Shown here: one piece after another, positions 1-13,300 of the stretch
Numbering within the stretch: the first letter of the stretch is position 1
Layout: each line of letters starts with the position of its first letter
Assembly: GCA_016165875.1 (NCBI GenBank)
Contig: JABBOT010000004.1
Coordinates: forward strand, 32,889,866-32,953,865
Direction: 5' to 3'
From: Acanthopleura granulata
Taxonomy: Eukaryota; Mollusca; Polyplacophora; Chitonida; Chitonidae
DNA length: 64,000 nucleotides
Program-made: the position numbers and the translations under genes
The notes under the pieces: model-generated
What the model was told of the DNA's origin: nothing
The model's input: only the letters and a program-made list of their open reading frames with translations
Databases searched by the model: none

Positions 1-1140
1 TATCCAGTAAAAGTGCACAATGTTTCCTGCGTCAGATCTGTAGGCATGAGGCATAATTACATAGAATGAAGAACTTGAGATAAATGTTGTAGCGGGCTGT
101 ATCGTGCCCTCTTTTATGCAACACAACTTTCCTAAGGTGTGATTCTGTCCTTAAATTTTGAAGTATATGGTTGGTGGAATATCATAGTTTAGTGTGCGAA
201 TTATTCATAGCCCTGGGACCTGCTTCACAAAGCGATTTTCGGCTTTAGCCCAAAATTGTAATCCCAATTAAAAGTACATGCACCAGATCGGCCAAATTTT
301 GACTGTTGTTTCTCTATTGTCATAGGGCGATTTCAGCCAAATTTGAGCATCCAGCATCAAATATTTTGTTTTCTAAACATGACTGAAGTTCTGAAGTTGT
401 GAAACAGGCGCCAGGCCTTTACCAGGTAAAACAATATCCCAAGTCAAAGTCACAAATTCTGTCGGTCAGTAACAAGAGTTGGCAATGTTCACAAGGACAG
501 TTTGCCAGGGAAAGATATTCGCCAAAGGTGGGTTCATGGTATATATGCCAAAAATGTACCTCCACCGGCGACCACATCGTAATTACATAAAAAGAAATCA
601 AAACATGACGATAGGAACTTAAAGAAGTAAGAGATGAAATTAAATAAGCTGCCCTTGGCCTGATTAGTTCTACCCTTTTACGTATCAAAGCCTGCCTTAT
701 TTAGTTTCCCTATCTAGACCAAGCCTATGGAGTAGTTTCGAAATAGTGCATGATCAGGTGGTTGTCTTTGTTGAGTGTTACGAACAATGTCAGTTTACTG
801 CTTGCGAGACACCTCTAGCATGGAACCAAATCTAGAAAACATCGCCTATAGCCGCGCGAAGTGTTTAGTGATGCCATGGTTATCTAAACGGTCTGTTTAA
901 ACCATTGAGAAATAAAGGTCGGGTAATCATTGTTTGACCTACAGTTGACGATAAATGCATACATGTAGGACAACTTCTACATTCAGTGGAAATCAGACGA
1001 GATAACCTAGCTGATTGCCAGAATCAGCTTATGTAGGAGCTTGATTACATCCAGTTACTTGTAGACTTCAGGAACTTAATCAGTGAGGATATTATGACGG
1101 CAAGTATTCTTTGCGAGAATCAGTGCATTAAATATCTAGC
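1..1140. other. Gene-free stretch upstream of the GMC gene
   Basis: I see no coding exon, RNA gene or recognisable repeat here. The longest open frames are under 100 codons, overlap on both strands and show no domain. The sequence is ordinary AT-rich non-coding DNA; distal regulatory elements cannot be excluded. Confidence 0.6.
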
Positions 1141-1144
1141 ACAT

Positions 1145-1235
1145 AATCACGCGTGGGTGATTCACACGTGAATATCACATTGCGCATGACGGCTAATACA
1201 TTGGTCAGGCGATACTGTTGGCAGTGAACTATAAA
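1145..1235 (+). promoter_or_regulatory. Putative core promoter of the GMC oxidoreductase gene
   Basis: A TATAAA box lies at 1230-1235, 54 bp before the ATG at 1289, which leaves room for a start site near 1260 and a short 5' UTR. About 60-85 bp upstream of the TATA are nested dyads: AATCAC-6-GTGATT at 1145-1162, containing the palindrome CACGCGTG (1148-1155), and ATTCAC-2-GTGAAT at 1160-1173, containing the E-box CACGTG (1165-1170). CACGCGTG and CACGTG cores are known bHLH and bHLH-PAS type sites. Their use here is inferred from position only. Confidence 0.55.
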
Positions 1236-1288
1236 TGTGTGTATGACATTGTCAGCTCCTAGGCCGCTCTACTACATCACATCTGTGC

Positions 1289-1388
1289 ATGGTCAGCCTC
1301 GAGAACACCGATAGGGAAGAGACGTTGAAGATGATGAGGAAGACCAAGGTTCAGGATCAACTCCAGGAGGTGTACGATTATGTCATCA
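1289..1388 (+). CDS. GMC gene exon 1 (start exon)
   Basis: Codes residues 1-33 plus one base, ending VYDYVI, the strand that leads into the FAD fold. The donor gtaaga follows. The split codon A|TC with exon 2 gives IIGAGSCG, exactly as the family requires. The exon is 100 bp and lies 3.2 kb from exon 2, so gene finders could easily miss it. Confidence 0.85.
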
Positions 1389-4300
1389 GTAAGAGCCGAT
1401 GTCTTTTTCTACAGCTTATCCGTACAACAGTCTTGTAGGCCCAGAAAGACACAAATTGAGTGGAAATTTCACTTTCCATGGTAGACTTTTCGATCATGAA
1501 AATATTCCATCATTTTAGAAATCTGTAAATGAAAATACGTCAGTGCTTTCAAAACTTTCGATAACGAGCATTGAGCGTTCATGCGTTCGTAGGTTAACCC
1601 TTTCCTTTGGTCTGGTGTGTTGTGTATCTACAGTATATACATGAGTATAAAACTGTCATCTTTTTCGCCAGTGACGTGGTCATGAAATAATTCTAGAAAA
1701 CTCAGTAATAGATATAGAGAAAGGAGTCAACAAGATGTTGACTCTTCACGGGTTACCGTAGTACACCTATGACAAACTCAGTCGAGAAGGACTTGACTAC
1801 AAATACTCATACCAGAAATACGAAAACAATACGGATATGAGCTCTTGGTGGCCTATATAGACATTTTAAATGTGTTTAGTCCAGGAGCTCTACTGTTGGC
1901 GAAGATGCATATGTTAACGTGGTTGACCCACATAAAGGACTATGGGGCCAAGGTAGCTACCCTAAAATGGGTTATGGAAGGGTCTCGATGTTACGTGGAT
2001 TTGACCACCTGGAGGTATGTGAATTGCTTGTCCGTGATGCGTTTTGTTAGCTGCTTCTGTTTTGTAACGAGGAGTCGCAGACGTGAAATTCGAGCGTCGC
2101 TGGCGACCGTGTCATATCCAATTCCAATTCCAACATCTCAGCAGTCGCCGACCATTCAAATGGCACATGGCAAAGTTGAGCAGATGTAATTTGATTTGAA
2201 ACGGCATAACTCGCCTCTTATCACATAAAATACCGTACAACCTGTGATATTCGATTACACTCAAGGATTTCCTTTCATTAAAACACACTTTCTGAATTTT
2301 CTAATTTCTCTTTTGTGTTACCTGAGTCCATTAATTATTTTTAATATTTTATTTCTATGAAATGCGGTTTAGGCCTGTACATGTAAATGATGAACCTTGT
2401 GGAGCTTTCTATCAAATCCGTCAAGTGAAGTGAGCAAGAAAGCTACCTGAGTAGTGTGAATGATTCGCACATTTTTTTTTTCCTGCTGAAGTGACTTCGT
2501 GAAAATGATATTGTTAAAATAGAGTTACTGTAGTGTATGAGAGCATTCAAGATGAGGTACACGGAGATAGCAGTCCATTACCTTGTGTGTTTTCTTATTT
2601 CTGGACCGTCTATGTAGGCCTATGCTTATATGGCCGTGTTGCCTCATTCACGAGGATGTAAAGAAATAAGCGAGGGCGAACAGCTTCTGGAGTGAATTCG
2701 CAAACTGACGGAAAAATAGAAACAAACTCAACTTTTTAACCTATAGCTACATTAAAATCCATATACCTTACATTCGTTTTTAATGAGACCCCCTCGAGGT
2801 CGGCAGATACAGGTTCAAGCCCTGGTCGGGTCATATCAAAGAATTTTAAAAGTGGTACTTGTTGCTGTGGCTCAGCATTGAGAGGTTAGACCGAGGAAAC
2901 AGGACTGGTCGGTGATAGTATAATGTGAGTGGGTGGGATGTCATGTCTGGTGCCCTCGGCATGATTCTCCAGTTGAGGTAGCACTTTGGCGGCATGGACT
3001 CGTCCTGCCACAAGAAGACACGTGAAATGCACAGACCAGAACGACTGCTTGTCGTCATATGACTGAAATTTTGTTAAGTACAACGTTAAACCCCAAGCAC
3101 TCATTTTAATGACATTTAATTGCGTGATTATAGGACTTATTCTTTAATAATGAACAGCGGCAAATAAAATGACTGTCGTGAACAAAGAGATCAGTCTTAA
3201 ATTTTGGATGAACAGTGGCGTCCAGACAATGCTACCACGTAATTCGAAAATGGCGGTTAGCGAAGTCTGGATTCTGTCGGAGTGGGTGCGTAGATGGCAT
3301 TTTGAGACGTTATGGTTTTTGTTACTATCTGAGGCGATAAGACGTCATAAACAAACCTCAAGGTTACACGAATGAAGAGATAACGTTATAATATATGCCT
3401 ACATTTGGTACATCTAGTCACACACGTTCTGTTTGTGAAATACTTGCCCTGCGTTGTAATTCTTGTCTCAATCTTTACGTGACATGTACAGTGTACGCCG
3501 TTATTACCTGGTGGACAGAACATATTAGGTGTGCTTGTTCAGAATGAAGGGATACTTATCTACACTGTGCGTTTAATAGCGACCTATGCCGCTTGTCGAC
3601 CAAATTATACTTTCTCACGAAAAGTATGACCTTGGAGTATGTGAAGAGAATTCGTTCAAACGATCTCTACACAATAAATCAATGCGCCTAGAACCAAGCC
3701 AAATATGTGCCCCTACATAATTTTGTATGGCTATGTACATTGGTTATAAAGGAGTAGGCATGATAAGGTGAGACATCTGCCCCTTGTGCATACGATAAAT
3801 TGATATTAAGTAAACAAATGAACATACCCATCGATCTTATGTGTACTGCATATTTATTCTTTTGATAGCTTGGTCCTCACAATGCGGTATGTGTGATCTT
3901 CATTATTTGCACACGGTTAAGACTGGAGTTGTTGCGATGTAAATGTATGACAGCTAGAGTTTTAAACCATATGTTGCGATCTCTACTAAGTTGATATTTT
4001 CCGCAACCTGTTTGAAAAATAGTCTGTACGCTACGGTGCAGCCGTTGCGTGCCGTGGTGAGTGTTAAATGTGTCTCGTGAGGAAAGCAGAAGAAAAAATG
4101 TCAAGCAAATTATTGAACTATTAACAATGATACGCATGTGTTGTATTATAATCCTATCCTGTAATATTGGTCCATCGTGCAATTATGTTTACAATTATAT
4201 TGCAAAGGAAGGTAAAGGTGGAAAATTAAAGTTTGATTGGATCTTCAGAACAGTCGACAGATTGTACGGTGTTCAAAGAAAAGGAAAAGGCCAATGAAAA

Positions 4301-7300
4301 ATATTAAATGTTGGAAACCAAACAACAGTTGACATGTGGCCTTCTGTACGGATAACTCGAATGCCGATGACCCAGTTGGCTTTTTGCGGTCAACTGTCAA
4401 CTGACAGTCCTAGTAGACAAATTGATTGATTTCTGTCTGCATGGGTCAGTGCTAGCCATGGGCACTTTCAGGGCCTTATCATACCTCCTACTTGTTGCTA
4501 AGTGTATTCAAAGTAGCACAAAGTATCACCTCATGTTCCAAGCTTTAAGAATAGCACTCATTGTTTCTCTGTATAGTCGGTGCGGGCAGCTGCGGTGGTG
4601 TTTTGGCCAACAGGCTCTCCGAAGATGAGGGAAAATCCGTTCTCGTTCTTGAGGCTGGTGCCGATGACCTGGAGAATCCAGACATCGCGATTCCTGGACA
4701 CGCAGGGAAACTTCAGAACACAACTTTTAATTGGGGCTACGCATCTGTTTCACAGAAGGGAGCGTTTAGAGGCTTCGTAAAGGAGGTAACTTAAGCAAAG
4801 GTCGTTGTATTTCTCTAAATTTACATTCTGAAATAATTGATTGGCCATAGTGGCGGATTATAGGATTGTAGGCCTTAAGAACAAAAAAGAGTGCATGATA
4901 GATAGTAAGACCGGAGAGTAAAACCAGAGCAGTTCTGACAGGGTGATAGTTATCAAATGGTCACAATTAACCGCATCTGCATTATATTAATATAGACACT
5001 CAATCAGAAAGGCGACATTTTAGAACACGAAACACATTTTAACTCGCGCTACTCCAAAAAGCAAGAGGTACATTATTGCAACTACATTTTCTGCCTTGAT
5101 CAAGTGGCTCAACGAAAGTACACCACCCGGAACTTAAAAGTAGTTATCCTTATCCAATTAAATACTTGCTGCCTCAAGTTGGCCAAGAAATTGTGTACGT
5201 AGTAAATTTCAGACTTGTCCATCAAATATACTGAAAGGGAAAGACTTCGTAAAAATGAACGTATGGTGACTGAAAAGGCTATTAAAACTGTGTCTCAAAA
5301 TATCTTCCCTTAATTTTTTAGATTTTTTTCATCAAAATAAATGCAGTTAAATGTTTTGATCGTATGGTGGGTTTTATGGACCATATTGATAAAGCACAAC
5401 TTTTGTACACCTTTATATTCAGCTCTGAACATTCTTCTTGTGAAGAGTACTCTTGTGATGTTTGCCTGTGTATTAGAGTGCTAACATGACATTAAATTTC
5501 TGCTTTAAGGTCATAGAAAAGTCGGCACGATGTCACTTGTGAACCACATCATCAATACGGTCCATAAAATCCACAATAGAATCAAAACATTTGACTGCGG
5601 TTATTTTGACCAAAAAAAATGTAAACAATTCAGTAAAGGTATTTTCACATACAGTTTTAAATGGTCTTTTCACTCACCCTGATTTCATTTTTACGAGGTC
5701 TTTCCCTTTAAGCAAACGGCGAGCGAACATGACGAATTAACCCAACAATGAAGGTAAAACAAATCACGCTATGTCCGGCTGATGAATGTGTTGTGCAGCA
5801 CGGTATCCTACATAGAACATTAAAGGTTGCGTGGCAATGGGAGGTTGAATTCAGAGTGCAAAGCCACAGCGAGTAAGTCCATATACCACTACCTCGAGGC
5901 ATTGAGGCCGATATGAAGTGTAGGAAATTAATATACCATATGTGGCCACGGTGTGTCCTGTTAACGCCTGTTATTATGTTCAGGTTTCTGGCGCATACTA
6001 TGTAATTTTAATAATACTTAAAAAGTCATCATTCAAGAAACATTTACCTCCCACAAACTGATTTTCACTGCAACAATGACTACAATGATAACTTGGGCAA
6101 ATTGTACTTGAGGTTCATTAGAAGGAGCTATTATTTGATTGAATAATATAGCCTATTTATATTAATATTTATCAGATATCGTGTCTGGTGAACCGGTTTT
6201 TTTCTCTCTGCAATAAATGAAGACAGAAAAAGTAGCTAAAGTGTCTTATTTGGTCAAAGGAAGTAACCGTTGAAATGTGACATCTTATCAGACTTACTTT
6301 GTTAAAGTTTTATTCCATGTCTGTTCATAAATAGGCTTAAATAGGAGCAACTTACACGCCCCCAGCCCAATGGTTTTCGCAGAATTACGGGAAAAAGCTG
6401 CGATGTTAATAGCAATGTGTCATATATCCCCGGTCTAGGATTACTTCTAACTGTTGTGTGGCCATTCCGTAATTTCACAAACAGTAGCTTGAAAACAATG
6501 CAAAGCGACTTAAGGGAACTCCGCCCTGAATAAAGAATTTGAGTGTTACAATCGAGTAAAGTCCGCGAATGTGTTAGAAGTTCACTGTTCACCTCCACAC
6601 GAAGAATTCTTCATGTTTAGTTTACCAATTTTATACGTTTCAAGAACGGTGAGGGCTTTTGATATGGACTAGCAATGTCGGGTTGTCGGTATAGGAGGAT
6701 ATGGTACCACACACATAAAAGTGCTTGCAGGCCATCATCGCCTGTATGAGCTATATAGGCTTATACAGGGACAAAACATGACCCTTCATACCTGAGAACT
6801 TCAGTAAACCAGCATATATTTCCGGACAGAAAAAAATAGAAAGAACTAATTGGTTGAAAAATATATTATACGAGTCTTGCAGCTTCTAGACCTGTCTCCT
6901 GTCACATGACTTTATTTGATGCCTGGAAAGGATTATTGTATGTGTGATCGGCTATGAACGTTCTCCAATTCCAGAATACGCTTTTCTTACCCTCAGCAGA
7001 GTTACTCCAATCAAAGTTCATGATGTAAAAGCATGATTCATTCTAACTACATTATAAAATAAAACCGTGAAGTACATTATCAACAGAACACATTTCACCG
7101 TTAACTTGTGACCAGTTGCCAACTATCACGCTGTTGTCGCTGCTCTGGTTTTTCTCTCTGTACAGTGTTTTTTTATATTTAATTCATATGGTAGAATTTA
7201 AAGTTTAAGGTTTGTAATGTAGGAACATTATACCCCTTAAAGCAAGGACTAAGAGGAATAAAGCCTTAATTTGTGAAAATGTATGTTAATATCTACTAAT

Positions 7301-10300
7301 TTAATATTTGCTATTTATCTTAAATGGCTCTAACTGTACCACTGTTGTAATGCTCAGAAAATAGACAGTCAGAACTGTAAGGAATAAGGTCGTAAGTCAT
7401 GAAAATGCATGTTAATATTTACTCGTTTCATATTTGCTATTTATTATAATTGGACCTAACTGTACAACTGTTGTAATGCTCAGAAAAGAGACGATTAGAA
7501 CTGTTAGAATTCGAAAGGTGGACAGTGAAATTGAGAGAACTGTGCATGCGTGGAAGTGTTTAAGAAGTAGCAACTTACACGCCCCTTAGCACCAAGGCTT
7601 AATCGGAATTAGGTGAAAACTAATTACAGCGATTTTCAGTACAATTAATTAGACATCACTGCTCTAGAATTACTCAAAGTGCTGTGTTGTCATCAAATTT
7701 AATACACGTGCACCCTAACATGAAAACAGTACATAGGGAACACGCCCCGGGAGTGCTTAGTCCACCAGTAGAACGTCATTGTTCAACGTCGTTTTCATCT
7801 TTATTAATCTGCCGTCCAGTTTCCTCTTGCCAGAATTGTAAACTTAAACACAGGTAAGGCATTCTAGGCGTCGAAACCCACATTCGTATATCACCCGCAA
7901 ACCAAAATGGGTGTTCCGGGTCAATAATCGCAAGACCAGTTTCCAAAAACGACAAATAACACAAATTCCTAAAGAAGTAAGAAAATATGTGCCGATTATT
8001 TTGTCGGTGTATATGTACGTTAATTATACATGTACATATGGTTGATGAATTGTGTTTATATACATGTATACATTCCTTTCGAAGCGCTGTGTAACGCCCC
8101 GAGGAAAAGGCCTCGGCGGATCCAGTTCCATAAACTATATGGTGTACATGCGGGGTACGCCTCACGATTACGACATCTGGGAGAACATGGGCTGTACAGG
8201 CTGGAGCTACAGAGACGTCCTTCCTTACTTCATCAAGTCTGAGAGCTGCTTGTCTGCCAGACTCAGGGATAACGGTGAGTATAAAGCCAAGCATTGCTTT
8301 ATCTCTCTGTTTTGCATAGAAGAACCCACCACTGGTTGTCGTTGCCAACCACATAGCCGTTTAAAGAGTATCTCTAAATACATCATCCATAGGAACCCTG
8401 TACATGTATCCGTAACCCTATATATGCCTGGGTTTTGGGAGGTTATCTTTGTATATACTGTCCAAAGGAACTATTTTCCAGATTTTATTAAAAGGTTCTA
8501 TTCTTATCCGACTTTTGCCAAAAGTATCGATCTATTTATGTACTAGTAGAAGAAACAAAACATCAGACTTTTAGTTATGCAATTGAACTCTTCCATTAAA
8601 CAGTAATTATGTATTTAATACTTTCAGCTTCATGGTTACCACACCAGTGTGTTTATGGGTTCAGATTTATTCCTCCATTGTGTCCTTTGATTTTCATTCA
8701 GCTGTTAGTTCGCTCTGTCGCATTTTAAATGCTTAGTAATATCAGTAAGTCTATGTATCTGGATGCATCGGTATTACACAGGTTTTCACGGTTCAGACGG
8801 CCCAATGCTGGTGTCCGAGGCAGGCTTTTCGCCGATGGGGGACATCTTCGTTGATGCTTGGAAGGAGCTGGGGTACAAGGAGACAGATTGCAATGGAAAA
8901 GATCCCTTAGGTTTGTAAGTTGTTTTCGTTGAATCCACACTTGCTGTGGCAAAGGCTGTGTATGTGTCCATGAATATCCAGGGAATGAAGTGTGGGAAGC
9001 AAATAAGCGTCTGTCAATGTTAATTGATAAATAAATCCACTAAATATGAGGTGAAGTGCTGAGGGTTTGTCACTCACAACCACATGTTTATTCCACATCT
9101 ATAATTCTGTAGGTTTTATGAAAATCCAGTCTAATATTGGAGATGGCGTTCGTCAGAGTTCGGCAGAGAGCTACCTTCGGCCGGCTTCAGGAAGGGACAA
9201 CCTTCACATCGCCACACACTCTCACGTCACCAAGGTAAGTCGTGACGACCAAACACCTACATGTATTTTATTAGGTACTACAATTATGTAACAAAATCGT
9301 TCATTTAATTCAAGAGAAAAATTGGTGACGCTGATTTGGAAGCATTGAAAATGTGTTAAAATGTTTCTGTCCGTTTAAATGCATGTTAGAGAGATGGGGA
9401 TGTATATATTCTGTAACTTTGTTAGATTTTCATGCTAATGACAAAACAGGACTTTAACTCGAAACTTGAAATTTTAGGATCCGTTTGTGGTACATGTTTG
9501 AATTTTCCGCCGAAAGCAGATGATTCCATGCGAAATTTGATCTCCTGACCTTACTACATGAAGATATGTATATTTATGTGCAAATTGTATAAGTAAAATC
9601 AAGTACTCGGTTTTGAATCTTTTATGAATGTTGTATTTCGCGTTATAGTAAAAAGCAAAACAGGATTGTAATAGACATCTTCTGTCCCTGTTTTTGTAAT
9701 TTAGATTCATGTAAACAACAAAATAGCCCGAGCGGTGGAATTTGTGCGTAGAGGCGAGAAGCAGCTGATCCGTGCACGACGTGAAATTCTCTTATGCGCC
9801 GGTGCGATTGGTTCCCCACAGATACTGATGTTGTCTGGGATCGGTCCACGAAAACATCTGCAGGATTTAGGGGTGAGCTATGTATATATTGGCGCGAAAA
9901 TATACGCCCCTAATGTATAATCTCAGACAAAGATGAAGTACGATGAAAACACCTCAGTCAAGGCAGGTACCTGCTCCGACGTCACTACACAGTCCGTGTT
10001 ATGATATAGACACTAATGAATGAAAACACAGAATATCGCTAGCATCTGCAAACATCATGGCATAATTTTAAAATAAATAGTGTAATTGGATTGTCGAGAA
10101 TTTTTTGAAAATTTACATATCAAATTTTTGCATATACAATAATAAATGAAGTTATGACTGAGTTTAATTATACCATCTACCCTTATGCAGTCTGATTTAT
10201 CGTTGAAGTGTGTATAAAATTGTATGGAGATCACTTGCCCGCTACACTGACGTATACAGCCAGTCGTTATCAAGGCGGTTTGATCTGTGGGATAGCATTT

Positions 10301-13300
10301 GCCCTAGTTCAGAAAGCAGTCAGAAATGTGGAAAGAGGCATTTAAAATGAATCTTGTAAGTCGCTCCTGCAGTTGGTAACAGTTTGTGTAAATATGAAAT
10401 ATGTGAGGGTATCTGGAGTCAGCTGAATGGGGATAAACCTGGCTGAAGGTGCAATTTAAATATACGTATACAATTTAAATTTACATATACGGTATACTAA
10501 ACCGAAATATGTATTCAGGGCTGTCATCTATTTAACAATACCCTGGTAGGGTCGTACATGTAAGGAATAATAATTAAAACAATAGCCTACATGTGAAGAA
10601 ACTGAATTAAAATAAATTTCCCAAGACACCACACTGACCGGCACACTCAGAAATAAAGTGCAAAAATTATGTAAAACAGCATTAAAGTGAACAAAATTTT
10701 GAAAAACTAAATAACGTGGTCATACTGTGTGTTGTGCATACACACCATTTATTTTTTATTATAAATATATATGCCATAGCTCACACAGAAAAGAAAACTT
10801 TTTGAAAGCCTACTGACGAATGGCGTTGGTGGAAAGATGAAATACATTTTATGAGAGGCTTGAAAATCTTGCGTATTCTAAAATAAAATCCCTTGACGAT
10901 CGTTGGCGCTCAGTGGAGAAATGCTAGCAAATTGAGTAAGCGAGGGATCTCCTGTAATTTACCTCCCTTATTTTGTTTATCTTTGGCTGACGGACCGGTG
11001 GACACGGTTAACCCTTTACCGTCTATCGATCAAGTGGTTTACCACAGAAGAGCTTTCTCTAAACACACCGAAGGTAATTTCATAAGCTTAAATCCAGTTT
11101 GCATGTTTTGTAGATGACAAAGTGTGCCCAAAAGAATAAAACAATTCCCTGTGTTTATACATGTACATCGTTTGTATATATAGCTGTGGTAAGTAACCGC
11201 AGAATCTGAGTTGCCGCTACCTTAATCTGTACTCAAGTAATTTAGATCGTGTCCACAAGGTATGCTCATATCGTTGATTGTTGTCAAACTTCACAGATTC
11301 CCGTGGAGGCAGACTTGCCGGTAGGGGAGAATTTTCAGGACCACTGCGGCTCACTGGGCATGGAATTCGACATAGATAAACCTTACTCTCCAAAGAACTC
11401 GAAGGAGAACGACGACCTCTATAACGACCTCAGAGCAGGTGCGGGGTGTGCACAATAATGGGTGTAATTAGGCACCCCTTGACAGTAATTCTCACAACAG
11501 TGGGGTTTACCTTTGACGCCTGCGATATTATTCAATTTAACACTCATACCCGACAGGATTTATTTCATCTGAGGCGGAACAAGTATAAGCCCAAAGCCCG
11601 ATTTACTTAAGTCAGAATTTGACATACAGTGAAAGAACATTGGAAAATTTAGGCAAAATTTGACTTCTTCATTAAAGTTATATTAAGACAAAAGTGTCAA
11701 ACTTTATCTTCCATCACCGAACACTAAGCATTGATAAGGTTTAAATTTTGATTTAAGTTACAATTGTCTTTGTGGAATGGGTTCCCAGATATATTCTTTC
11801 AATGTATTGTGTTAACAGGGTATTTAGGAACGAACTTTGCAGCATGTACAGGGTTACTGAAGACTAATATACAGGATCCGGGCAATCCCAATCCAGATTT
11901 GCAGTTTTTCTGTGGCTCCATCTGCTTAGGACACGCATCTGATGGGACGTACCGGCTTAACACTGGCATGCGTGAAGAGGTACCCACGTGTAACATTCTG
12001 AACAATGCTGTCTAGAGAGTGGAGCAAAATGCACGTCCTAATAACAGGAATATTCCTTGTTCACATCCACACCTAGACAGCTTCATTTCTTAACGTTAGT
12101 AGCATTTTATATAATTGTCTATAAATATTTATCACAACTTTATTCAACACTTTTAGATTTTTTTTGTTCGAGGTGTACCGTCATAGCACCAGTGTCGAAG
12201 GCAATTCTGGAGAGGGTGCCAGTTAGGTGACCTACTTTGAAAAAAACTACACATCTGATACTATAAATTGACCGGTTATGAAATAATTCTACTCAATAAC
12301 AATAACAAAGCCAGCAGGATTACTTCAAAACCGGTCAATTTCTATTTCAGTAGTGTAAACTTGATGACACATCTGTGTGAAGAAAGTACACACCATCCAA
12401 CACAATACAAGCTACCCCTTCAAAACTGTTATTCCAGATAAGTTACCCACCCCTCTCCATCCAAATGCTTCCCCATACTTTAGGGGGCAGTTTGCAGACC
12501 TATTACTATATCCCCACCCCCTCCCGTCTCCGCCTGTCAGACATAGCGTTTGATTTTCTCTTCGGTTTGTGCCATATCACCTAAGGAGGCTATTCCCATC
12601 CACTGCCTTTACGCAGAGGTGACATGTGACATGCATATATACATGACAGCTCTTTTTGTGGAAGCAGTGGTTCTGCAAAACCTATTGCACCAATCGGTTC
12701 TGCCAAACTCGACCAACCAAACAGTACTGTCAAAGGTTCTGCCAATATCACCTCTGCCACTCCACCACAGCCGATCAACCCCTAGTTACAGTGATGTGGC
12801 CTGATCGCAGCCTGGAATCGAGCTTTAGCTGGTTTGGCTGTGGCTTTAAGTCAGGAGTTGTGTCAGGAACCTGGCAAAGGGCACCCCGGTTCCAACATTA
12901 TGATGGTGGTGGTATCTAGTTAACAATGATTCAGATTACTTAGTTTGTCACTTTATCATTTTGGACAAGGTTTGGGATGCCATGTTTGGCGGAAACGTGG
13001 GAAAGAACGGTGTTATGATCAATCCTTCTGTGACCCACCCAAAGAGCCGAGGGACAATCCGATTGGCTAGCACCGACCCATTCGCCCCGCCTCTCATCGA
13101 CCCCAATACATTTTCTCATCCAGACGACGTCAAGGTATTGGTTGAAGGTAGGTGTAAAACTGGTTAGGCTCTATGATAATAATTGAACCATGATTAACTG
13201 GCGAACCTTTTTCACGGAGGACCACATCGTACAATACTACTGAAAATCCTAAAGTTAAAAAGTACTGAAATTGCATTCGTGGAGGTTGCCTTTAAAAAGG

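Noticed and set aside
7776..8354. 192-codon open frame on the minus strand
   Set aside because: It is antisense to exon 3 of the GMC gene and has no domain. The plus-strand reading has the GMC signature and splice sites.
8911..8920. Alternative exon 4 donor gtaagt at 8915
   Set aside because: It is a better donor word, but it breaks the frame with exon 5. Donor gtttgt at 8911 restores [12 protein letters not shown].
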